Shown here: positions 1-5,076 of the stretch, piece by piece
Position numbering within the stretch: the first letter of the stretch is position 1
Layout of the letters: every line of letters starts with the position of its first letter
From: JAEUNJ01 sp052035955
GTDB taxonomy: Bacteria > Pseudomonadota > Gammaproteobacteria > Burkholderiales > Rhodocyclaceae
Reading direction: 5' to 3'
NCBI GenBank assembly: GCA_052035955.1
Contig: JBPOHD010000132.1
Span: forward strand, 1-5,076
Length of the DNA: 5,076 nucleotides
Made by a program: the position numbers and the translations under genes
The notes under the pieces: model-generated
The model's input: the letters and a program-made list of their open reading frames with translations, nothing else
What the model was told of the DNA's origin: nothing
Database searches by the model: none

Positions 1-128
1 CCAAGAAGGACTGGGAACAGGCCAACCTCTGGGCCGAGCAGGTCTGGCAGTACCAGGTCAAGGCCGCCGACCTCGGCCTCCGCGCCAAGACCTACCTCGA
101 ACAGAACGGGGCAAAGAAGGTCAAGTAA
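1..128 (+). CDS. C-terminal end of an unidentified protein (5' end outside window)
   Basis: The frame beginning at base 3 is open from the window edge and ends at TAA 126-128, giving the last 41 residues of a protein. The tail is rich in Lys, Gln, Trp and Tyr (for example DWEQANLWAEQVWQYQVKAA) and looks like one or two amphipathic helices ending in a basic, probably disordered Lys-rich tail. It contains no cysteine, no haem motif and no transmembrane segment. I do not recognise the family and assign no function. A strong terminator follows 23 bases after the stop, so this gene is probably transcribed separately from the signalling genes downstream. Codon use is GC-rich like the rest of the window, which supports a real coding frame. 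Confidence 0.75.
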   Translation, partial: KKDWEQANLWAEQVWQYQVKAADLGLRAKTYLEQNGAKKVK

Positions 129-151
129 GCGCGCCTGAAGGTTCGTGACCC

Positions 152-186
152 ACGGGGGGCGGAGCGATCCGCCCCCCGTTTTCCTT
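152..186 (+). terminator. Intrinsic (rho-independent) terminator of the upstream gene
   Basis: A perfect 12-bp stem pairs ACGGGGGGCGGA (152-163) with TCCGCCCCCCGT (168-179). It is closed by a four-base GCGA loop of the stable GNRA class. The 3' arm runs directly into TTTT, then CCTT. It lies 23 bases after the TAA of the partial gene and about 100 bases before the kinase start. It should insulate the signalling genes from upstream transcription, which implies that they have their own promoter between about 187 and 283. Confidence 0.9.
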
Positions 187-220
187 GTCCGCGCCGGACT
201 TGATCCATCCCGTGGCAGGC

Positions 221-235
221 GCCCGGATTCCGGGC
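221..235. promoter_or_regulatory. Perfect palindrome in the kinase leader, candidate operator
   Basis: GCCCGGA-T-TCCGGGC is an inverted repeat with 7-bp arms around a single central base. It sits in the 97-base stretch between the terminator and the kinase gene, where the promoter should be. A weak sigma70-like pair flanks it: GTGGCA (212-217) and TAAGCT (236-241), 18 bases apart, matching consensus at only 4/6 and 3/6 positions. The palindrome would therefore fill the spacer of that promoter. It shares the 8-mer CGGATTCC with the repeat cluster downstream of the regulator gene. Binding by any protein is an inference. Confidence 0.35.
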
Positions 236-283
236 TAAGCTCGCGCCTGTCCCCGGACGAAGGGCCGGGGCCGGAAGGATGGC

Positions 284-2887
284 ATGCTGGGTATCGGCAA
301 TCGGTCGGTCATGGTCATGGGCCACGCCACCGCCCTCGCGGCAGTGGTCGTGTGGACCGTCCTCGTGCTGAGCTCCCTGTGGGCCCAGCGGGAGCAGCTG
401 GACCGGACGGCGGAGGCCCTGGCCCGCATCGACGCGGTGACCAACCTGCGCAAGGACATGGCCATCCGCAAGTGGGCCAGCGTGGTCGGCGGCGTCTATA
501 TCGACGAGCGGCGCATGGGCGAGCTCGAGTCCCTCGACGAGCAGGAGCGCGTGCACGCGATACGCAGCAACGGCGAAGCGGTCAAGTTCGTCTCGGTGAC
601 GCCCATCCACCTGCTGCTGGCCATCCAAGAAGTCAGCAACAAGGAATACGGGCTGCGCGAGCGCCTCACCTCCCAGCAGTTGCGCAACCTGGCCAATTCC
701 CCCGACGACTGGGAGGCCCGGGCCCTGGACGCGCTCAAGAACGGATCGGAAATGGTCACCGAGGCCCTTCCGAAGAAAGGCGGCCATGGCCTCATGCGGG
801 TGATGATCCCCATGCGCATGGAGAAGGAATGCCTGGAATGCCACCGGGATACCCTGGTGCCGGTCGGCGGCCTGCGCGGCGGGGCAGCGATCTCGGTAGA
901 CCTGAACGCCTACCGGACGGCCCAGGAACCCACCTGGCGCACCATCCAGCTCTGGCATGCCGGCATCTGGCTGCTCGGCCTGACGACCATATACTCCTAC
1001 TGGTTCTATGCCCGTCGCGTCTCCCGGGCGCGGGCCAGCCAGGAGGAGGAAAGGCGGGAGAATGCGGCCGCCTTCTCGGCCATGGCCGAGGGTGCGATCA
1101 TCACCGACGCCCAGGGCGCCATCCTCTGGGTCAACGACGCCTTCTGCCGCATCTACGGTTACGGGCGCGACGAGGTCATCGGCCGCAACCCGCGCATCCT
1201 GAAGTCCGGTCGCCACGACGAGTCCTTCTACCGGCGCTTCTGGCAGGAACTGACGACCACCGGCCGCTGGCGAGGCGAGTTGTGGAACCGGCGGCGGAAC
1301 GGCGACGTGTTTCCCGAGGAGCTTTCCGTCCAGGCCCTGCGCGGACCGGACGGCCGCATCGTCCGCTTCGTCTCCATCTTCTCCGACATCACCGAACGCA
1401 AGCGCAGCGAGGAGGAATTGCAGCGGCACCGGGAGCACCTGGAAGACCTCGTCCGCCAGCGGACCGAGGAACTGACCGCAGCCCGCGACGAGGCGGAGGC
1501 GGCGAACCGCTCCAAGTCGGTCTTCCTGGCCAACATGAGCCACGAACTGCGCACGCCGCTCAATGCCGTGATCGGCTTTGCCCAGCTCATGGAGCGGGAT
1601 CCGGCCCTCAGCGCGGCCCAGCGGCGGAACCTCGAGATCATCGGCGGGTCGGGCAACCACCTCCTGAACCTGATCGACGACGTGCTGGAGGTTTCCAAGA
1701 TCGAATCGGGCAAGGTGCACGTGGTGGCGGAGGAGGTGTCTCTGGAGACCCTGCTGCACCAGGTGGTCGGCATGATGCAGGGGCGGGCGGCGGAGAAGGG
1801 GCTGGCCCTGCATCTCGACGCGGACAAGCTGCCGCCGGTGGTCGCCGTGGACGCCGTCAAGCTGCGCCAGGTGCTGATCAACCTGCTCTCCAACGCGATC
1901 AAGTTCACCGCCTCGGGCGAGGTGGTGTTGCGGGTCGCCGCCGCCGAACCGCCGGAGGGCGGCCAGGTGCGCCTGGACTTCGCCGTCCGCGATACCGGCA
2001 CGGGCATCGAGCCGGCCGACATGGAGCGGATCTTCCGCCCCTTCGAGCAGGGCGGCGGCCGCTCCCACCCGGGAGGCACCGGCCTGGGCCTGACCATCTG
2101 CCGCCAGTACGTCGGCATGCTGGGCGGCCACCTCGAGGTGGAATCCTCGCCCGGCCTCGGGGCCACCTTCCGTTTCTCCCTCCTCGTTCCCCTGGGCGGC
2201 CACGGTGCCCCGGATCTCGCCCGCGGCCGCATCGTCGGCCTGGCCGGCGCGGCGCGCGAGTACCGGCTCCTGGTGGCCGACGACCAGCCCGAGGCGCGCC
2301 TGCTCCTGCGCTCCCTGCTCGAACCCCTGGGGTTCCGCGTCGTCGCCGTGGCCGACGGTCCGTCGGTCGGCGATGCCGTGCGGTCGTTCGCCCCGGACCT
2401 GGTCCTCATGGACTGGCGCCTGCCGGGGCTGGACGGCCTGGAGGCCACCCGCCGCCTGCGTGCCGCCAGCCTCCCCCGCCAACCGCGCATCGTCGTGCTC
2501 ACGGCCAACGTGCTGGCCGGCAGCCGCGAGGAGGCCCTGGCGGCCGGGGCCGACGACTTCCTCGGCAAGCCCTTCTCCGACGAGGCGTTGCTGGGCATGG
2601 TCGCCGACCAGCTGGGCATCGGCCTGCGTCGCGCGGACGGGACGCCCGGCGGACCGGCGCCTGCCGACAGCGATCCGGCCGAGCTCATTGCCACCCTGGA
2701 CGCGGAATCCCGCCAGCGGCTGCGTGCCGCCGCCCTCAGCCTGGACCACGAGCGCATCGCCACCGTCGTGGCCGAACTGGCCGGCCCCCATCCGCGACTG
2801 GCCCAGGTCCTGGGCGAGGCCGTGGCCCACATTGATTACCGGCGCCTGTGGCAACTGCTCGGCATTTCCGGCGAGGAGGCCGCGTGA
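284..2887 (+). CDS. Membrane hybrid histidine kinase: Tll0287-like (DUF3365) c-haem sensor, PAS, HisKA, HATPase, receiver
   Basis: This 867-residue protein probably senses a redox or gas signal at the inner membrane. The start ATG is preceded by GGAAGGA (273-279), four bases away. A first membrane segment (about residues 10-32) and a second (about 221-243) enclose a periplasmic domain that resembles the Tll0287-like/DUF3365 family. That domain carries a c-type haem motif, C183-L-E-C186-H187. Next come a PAS domain (about 258-372), a coiled coil (about 373-412), and HisKA with phospho-acceptor H420 in SHELRTPLNA; the HELRT motif also suits phosphatase activity. The HATPase domain has N537, D570-T-G-T-G and GGTGLGL at 597-603. 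The receiver (about 659-780) has D666/D667, phospho-acceptor D710, T740 and K762. The last 70 residues form a helical tail without a phospho-acceptor histidine, so it is not an HPt. All catalytic residues are intact. The ligand is unknown, and haem attachment is inferred from the motif and periplasmic topology. Confidence 0.93.
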   Translation: MLGIGNRSVMVMGHATALAAVVVWTVLVLSSLWAQREQLDRTAEALARIDAVTNLRKDMAIRKWASVVGGVYIDERRMGELESLDEQERVHAIRSNGEAVKFVSVTPIHLLLAIQEVSNKEYGLRERLTSQQLRNLANSPDDWEARALDALKNGSEMVTEALPKKGGHGLMRVMIPMRMEKECLECHRDTLVPVGGLRGGAAISVDLNAYRTAQEPTWRTIQLWHAGIWLLGLTTIYSYWFYARRVSRARASQEEERRENAAAFSAMAEGAIITDAQGAILWVNDAFCRIYGYGRDEVIGRNPRILKSGRHDESFYRRFWQELTTTGRWRGELWNRRRNGDVFPEELSVQALRGPDGRIVRFVSIFSDITERKRSEEELQRHREHLEDLVRQRTEELTAARDEAEAANRSKSVFLANMSHELRTPLNAVIGFAQLMERDPALSAAQRRNLEIIGGSGNHLLNLIDDVLEVSKIESGKVHVVAEEVSLETLLHQVVGMMQGRAAEKGLALHLDADKLPPVVAVDAVKLRQVLINLLSNAIKFTASGEVVLRVAAAEPPEGGQVRLDFAVRDTGTGIEPADMERIFRPFEQGGGRSHPGGTGLGLTICRQYVGMLGGHLEVESSPGLGATFRFSLLVPLGGHGAPDLARGRIVGLAGAAREYRLLVADDQPEARLLLRSLLEPLGFRVVAVADGPSVGDAVRSFAPDLVLMDWRLPGLDGLEATRRLRAASLPRQPRIVVLTANVLAGSREEALAAGADDFLGKPFSDEALLGMVADQLGIGLRRADGTPGGPAPADSDPAELIATLDAESRQRLRAAALSLDHERIATVVAELAGPHPRLAQVLGEAVAHIDYRRLWQLLGISGEEAA

Positions 2888-2943
2888 AACCGGGTGGCTT
2901 TCCCGCCTGCCGCTACGCGGTAGACGCAATGGCACGGGATTGG

Positions 2944-2973
2944 GCGGCCTTGCCGCGGCCCCGGCAAGGCCGC
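2944..2973 (+). promoter_or_regulatory. Intercistronic hairpin abutting the Shine-Dalgarno of the second kinase
   Basis: GCGGCCTTGCCG (2944-2955) pairs perfectly with CGGCAAGGCCGC (2962-2973), giving a 12-bp stem with a six-base CGGCCC loop. No T-run follows, so it is not a standard intrinsic terminator. The next base (2974) begins the AGGGG ribosome-binding sequence of the downstream gene. The hairpin could reduce readthrough, stabilise a processed end of the kinase message or tune translation of the second gene. The structure is seen directly; its role is inferred. Confidence 0.6.
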
Positions 2974-2978
2974 AGGGG
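2974..2978 (+). promoter_or_regulatory. Ribosome-binding site deciding the start of the REC-HisKA_3 gene
   Basis: AGGGG lies nine bases before ATG 2988. The open frame itself runs back into the preceding gene, so this site sets the start. A second in-frame ATG at 2997 has a poorer upstream match (CGGGATGACGG), so 2988 is preferred, though use of 2997 would remove only three residues. Confidence 0.6.
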
Positions 2979-2987
2979 TGGCACGGG

Positions 2988-4121
2988 ATGACGGCCATGT
3001 CGACGACGGCCGACGCAGGCGAGGTGCTGGTGGTGGAGGACACGCCGGCCTCCCGGCGACTGCTCGGCGACCTGCTGCATGCCGCCGGCTATGCCGTCCG
3101 CCTGGCACCGGAAGGCGGCATGGCGCTGCTCTCGGCGAAGACCGAGCCCCCCGACCTGGTGCTGCTCGACGTGCGCATGCCGGGCATGGACGGCTACGAG
3201 GTCTGCCGCCGCCTGAAGGAGGATCCGCGTACCCGGGACGTCCCGGTGATCTTCCTGTCCGCCCTGCGGGAACCGGAGGACAAGGTGCGGGGCTTCGCCG
3301 CCGGCGGCGTGGACTACATCGCCAAGCCCTACCAGTCGGAGGAAGTGCTGGCCCGGGTACGCGCCCACGTGGAACTCCATCGGCTGCGCATGGCCCTGGA
3401 GGAGCGGGTGCGGGAACGTACGCTGCGCATCCAGGCCTCGGAACGGGAACTGCGGGAATCCCGGGAAACCCTGCGGCAACTGGCCGAGTTCCTGCAGACC
3501 GTGCGCGAGGACGACCGGACCCGCATCGCCCGCGAACTGCACGACGAGCTGGGCCAGTCCCTGACCGCTCTGCGCCTGGACCTGGGCTGGCTTCGCGGCC
3601 GTTGCGCCGAATCCGGGCCGGATGTCCCGGAACGCATCGCCGGCTCCCTGCGCCTGCTCGAGCAGAGCGTCGCCGTCCTCCGCCGCATCTGCGAGGACCT
3701 GCGTCCGGCCATGCTCGACAGCCTGGGCCTGGCGGCGGCCGTCGAGCACCACGCGGGACAGTTTTCCGAACGCACCGGGATTCCCTGCCACCTGGCCATG
3801 GACCGGGAGGAGTTCGACATCGACGGACGCGTGGCGACGGCCGTCTTCCGCATCGTCCAGGAGGCCCTGACCAACGTGGCCCGCCACGCCGAAGCGAAGG
3901 CAGTGCGGATCCGGGTAGCCCAGGAAGACGATGCCATCGTCGTCGAGGTGGCCGACGACGGGAAGGGATTCCAGGGGGCTCCGGGGCCGCGGAGCTTCGG
4001 CCTCCTGGGCATGCGGGAACGGGCCAAGGCCCTGGGCGGCCACCTGGAAATGGACAGCCGGCCGGGCGGGGGCACCCGCGTGCTCGCCCGCATCCCCATC
4101 CCACGGGAGGAGCAAGCATGA
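2988..4121 (+). CDS. Soluble receiver-histidine kinase (REC-coiled coil-HisKA_3-HATPase, NarX-type catalytic core)
   Basis: This 377-residue cytoplasmic protein has no membrane segment and no sensor domain of its own. Its input is an N-terminal receiver (about 12-128) with E17/D18, phospho-acceptor D61 in LLDVRMPGMDG, S91 and K113. A coiled coil (about 130-175) leads to a HisKA_3 dimerisation domain with phospho-acceptor H185 in RELHDELGQS. The DxxxQ element D186/Q190 is the usual phosphatase signature of this family. The HATPase domain shows N296 in EALTNVARHA, the ADDGKGF box at 322-328 and FGLLGMRER from 337. It is thus a kinase switched by phosphorylation, most likely from the hybrid kinase encoded just upstream, and its natural target is the NarL-type regulator that overlaps its stop codon. 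The flow of phosphate is inferred from gene order and domain pairing. All key catalytic residues are present. Confidence 0.93.
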   Translation: MTAMSTTADAGEVLVVEDTPASRRLLGDLLHAAGYAVRLAPEGGMALLSAKTEPPDLVLLDVRMPGMDGYEVCRRLKEDPRTRDVPVIFLSALREPEDKVRGFAAGGVDYIAKPYQSEEVLARVRAHVELHRLRMALEERVRERTLRIQASERELRESRETLRQLAEFLQTVREDDRTRIARELHDELGQSLTALRLDLGWLRGRCAESGPDVPERIAGSLRLLEQSVAVLRRICEDLRPAMLDSLGLAAAVEHHAGQFSERTGIPCHLAMDREEFDIDGRVATAVFRIVQEALTNVARHAEAKAVRIRVAQEDDAIVVEVADDGKGFQGAPGPRSFGLLGMRERAKALGGHLEMDSRPGGGTRVLARIPIPREEQA

Positions 4122-4777
4122 TCCGCCTCTTGATCGTCGACGACCACGCGATCCTGCGCGCCGGGCTCAGGCACCTGCTGTCGTCGGCGGCCGATATCTC
4201 GGTGGCCGGCGAGGCGGGCAGCGGCGCCGAGGCCCTGGTCCTGATCCGGGGCGGCCCCTGGGACCTGGTGGTCCTGGACATGTCCATGCCGGGCAAGAGC
4301 GGCATCGAGCTGATCCGCCAGATCAAGGGCGAGTTTCCCCGGCTGCCCATCCTCATCCTGAGCATGCACAAGGAAGACATCTACGCCGTCCGTGCCCTGC
4401 GGGCCGGCGCCTCCGGCTACCTGTGCAAGGACAATGCCGAGACCCAGCTCGAGGAGGCCATCCGCAAGGTGGCCGGGGGCGGCCTCTACATCACGCCGGC
4501 GGTGGCCGAGAAGCTCGCCGTCGAAGTCCTGCACGGGGGCGACCGGGACGCCCCGCCCCACACCCGCCTGTCGGACCGGGAATACCAGGTCTTCCAGGAC
4601 CTGGCCCGGGGCCTGGGGGTGACGGAGATCGGCCACCGCCTCAACCTCAGCGTCAAGACGGTGAGCACCCACAAGGCCCACCTCATGGAGAAGATGGGCT
4701 TCGCCAACGCCTCCGAACTGGTCCAGTACGCCCTGCGGCACGGCCTGCTCGACCCGGAACGGGGGCCCGCCGACTGA
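4118..4777 (+). CDS. NarL/FixJ-family response regulator (REC plus LuxR-type HTH)
   Basis: This 219-residue protein is a DNA-binding response regulator. The receiver (about 2-118) has D8/D9, phospho-acceptor D54 in VVLDMSMPG, S82 and K104. The LuxR-type helix-turn-helix (about 148-210) begins LSDREYQVFQDLARG and contains the recognition stretch LSVKTVSTHKAHLMEKMG. The start codon overlaps the stop of the preceding kinase as ATGA (4118-4121), and GGGAGGAG (4105-4112) lies five bases upstream, so the two genes are translationally coupled and made in matched amounts. HisKA_3 kinases normally pair with this regulator class, which makes the preceding gene its probable kinase. Its targets are unknown, but the inverted-repeat cluster directly after the gene is the nearest candidate. 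Length and domain layout are normal for the family, and nothing is missing. Confidence 0.95.
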   Translation: MIRLLIVDDHAILRAGLRHLLSSAADISVAGEAGSGAEALVLIRGGPWDLVVLDMSMPGKSGIELIRQIKGEFPRLPILILSMHKEDIYAVRALRAGASGYLCKDNAETQLEEAIRKVAGGGLYITPAVAEKLAVEVLHGGDRDAPPHTRLSDREYQVFQDLARGLGVTEIGHRLNLSVKTVSTHKAHLMEKMGFANASELVQYALRHGLLDPERGPAD

Positions 4778-4787
4778 ACTGCCGGCC

Positions 4788-4805
4788 CCCCGGTCGTCGC
4801 CGGGG
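4788..4805 (+). repeat. Short GC hairpin after the regulator stop
   Basis: CCCCGG (4788-4793) can pair with CCGGGG (4800-4805) around a six-base loop, 10 bases after the TGA. It lacks a T-run and overlaps the next inverted repeat, so it is at best a weak or rho-assisted end for the operon message. No convincing intrinsic terminator was found between this operon and the next gene. Confidence 0.3.
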
Positions 4806-4846
4806 TAGGAATCCTCCTACCCGCCCTTCGCGGATTCCTAGCCCCG
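4801..4846. promoter_or_regulatory. Nested inverted repeats with TAGGA/TCCTA half-sites, candidate binding region for the NarL-type regulator
   Basis: Two overlapping symmetries are seen. The first is GGGTAGGA-ATCC-TCCTACCC (4803-4822), with perfect 8-bp arms. The second pairs CGGGGTAGGAATCC (4801-4814) with GGATTCCTAGCCCCG (4832-4846), identical as reverse complements except for one extra base. The TCCTA half-sites at 4815 and 4836 are 21 bp apart, close to two helical turns. The cluster is about 120-170 bases upstream of the exported-protein start, a usual place for an activator site. Assignment to the adjacent regulator is inference. Confidence 0.5.
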
Positions 4847-4929
4847 AATCATCCTTCGCCGGATGGCGTCCACGGCGTCCCGGGGCGATCATGCGACAAA
4901 CTGCCGCAGGAGGGTTCAAGGGCTGCGAC

Positions 4930-4949
4930 GGTGGAAATCGAGTTCCATC
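4930..4949 (+). repeat. Weak hairpin in the leader of the exported-protein gene
   Basis: TGGAA (4932-4936) and TTCCA (4943-4947) form a short inverted repeat around ATCGAG, and the stem can be lengthened by a G-T and a G-C pair. It ends eight bases before the GGGAG ribosome-binding site (4957-4961). It may be incidental. No clear sigma70 or sigma54 promoter is visible between 4847 and 4968. Confidence 0.25.
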
Positions 4950-4968
4950 AATTACTGGGAGCGAAACC

Positions 4969-5076
4969 ATGAAGAGAATCCCGATGAGGGCGACCACGAT
5001 GTTGGTGGCGGCCGGTTTGGGTCTTGGGGCGGCCGGGGTATGGTCGGCGGAGACCCTGCAGGACGTCATGAAGCGT
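4969..5076 (+). CDS. N-terminus of an exported protein, possibly Sec-type (clade II) nitrous oxide reductase (3' end outside window)
   Basis: The frame opens at ATG 4969, seven bases after GGGAG (4957-4961), and stays open to the window edge, giving 36 residues. The N-terminus is a Sec signal peptide: basic MKRIPMR, a hydrophobic Ala/Leu/Gly/Val core (about residues 8-23), and likely cleavage after VWSA at residue 26. There is no twin-arginine motif. The mature start, ETLQDVMKR, resembles my recollection of Sec-exported clade II NosZ proteins, which begin with a short helix of the form DVMKRRGL; this rests on about ten residues and is tentative. Another periplasmic respiratory protein is possible. 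It is separated from the regulator gene by 191 bases with a repeat cluster, so it probably has its own, regulated promoter. Confidence 0.8.
   Translation, partial: MKRIPMRATTMLVAAGLGLGAAGVWSAETLQDVMKR

Noticed and set aside
199..205. TTGAT before the kinase as an FNR site
   Set aside because: Only one half-site is present; the expected ATCAA partner position reads CCCGT.
1184..1213. Possible LOV photoreceptor in the PAS domain
   Set aside because: The segment reads GRNPRILKSG, with Pro where LOV domains need the photoactive Cys of GRNCRFLQ.
145..2835. An 896-codon open frame on the + strand in another frame of the kinase
   Set aside because: It is Pro/Arg/Gly-rich with no recognisable motif and is a frame shadow of the kinase.
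2205..2987. Upstream in-frame extension of the REC-HisKA_3 protein into the preceding gene
   Set aside because: The extension is Ala/Pro/Trp/Arg-rich and overlaps the kinase receiver in another frame. The receiver fold starts just after ATG 2988, which has its own ribosome-binding site.
92..3043. A 983-codon open frame on the minus strand covering the hybrid kinase
   Set aside because: Its translation is low-complexity, rich in Gly, Ala, Arg, Gln and His, and shows no domain. It lies opposite an intact kinase with all catalytic motifs, as is common in GC-rich genes.
4801..4846. CRISPR array or mobile-element end
   Set aside because: The repeats are short, inverted and not evenly spaced in number, and no transposase or cas gene is nearby.
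4938..4951. FNR/Dnr-like box TCGAG-TTCC-ATCAA
   Set aside because: The left half matches the TTGAT consensus at only 3 of 5 positions, and it ends 17 bases before the start codon, too close for an activating site.
4683..5069. A 128-codon minus-strand open frame across the last intergenic region
   Set aside because: It covers the repeat cluster and the opposite strand of the signal-peptide gene, and shows no domain.

Overview
The window is very GC-rich, and all the genes run on the + strand. The proteins use GC-ending codons throughout. A membrane-bound sensor with a c-type haem motif, NarX/NarL-style signalling and a secreted downstream product all point to a respiratory Gram-negative bacterium. 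A betaproteobacterium of the Rhodocyclaceae type (Azoarcus/Thauera/Dechloromonas-like) would fit, but this placement is an inference from protein style, not proof.

Layout: (1) Positions 1-128 hold the last 41 codons of an unidentified gene, closed by a textbook intrinsic terminator at 152-186. (2) Positions 187-283 are a short leader with a perfect 15-bp palindrome and a Shine-Dalgarno sequence. (3) Positions 284-2887 encode an 867-residue hybrid histidine kinase. Its periplasmic domain looks like the Tll0287/DUF3365 haem-binding family and carries CxxCH; it is followed by PAS, HisKA, HATPase and a receiver. (4) A 100-bp gap contains a 12-bp hairpin directly abutting the next Shine-Dalgarno. 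(5) Positions 2988-4121 encode a soluble receiver plus HisKA_3 kinase of 377 residues. (6) Positions 4118-4777 encode a NarL/FixJ-type response regulator of 219 residues; its start overlaps the previous stop as ATGA. (7) Positions 4778-4968 are a 191-bp intergenic region with a dense cluster of inverted repeats. (8) From 4969 to the window edge runs the start of an exported protein, possibly a Sec-type (clade II) nitrous oxide reductase, although only 36 residues are visible.

How the genes may work together (inference): the haem/PAS kinase senses a redox or gas signal and passes phosphate to its own receiver and/or to the receiver of the second protein. That second protein is itself a NarX-type kinase, which would phosphorylate the NarL-type regulator. 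The regulator could bind the inverted-repeat cluster just downstream of its own gene and control the exported respiratory protein. No HPt domain is visible in the window, so the wiring between the two kinases is the main open question.
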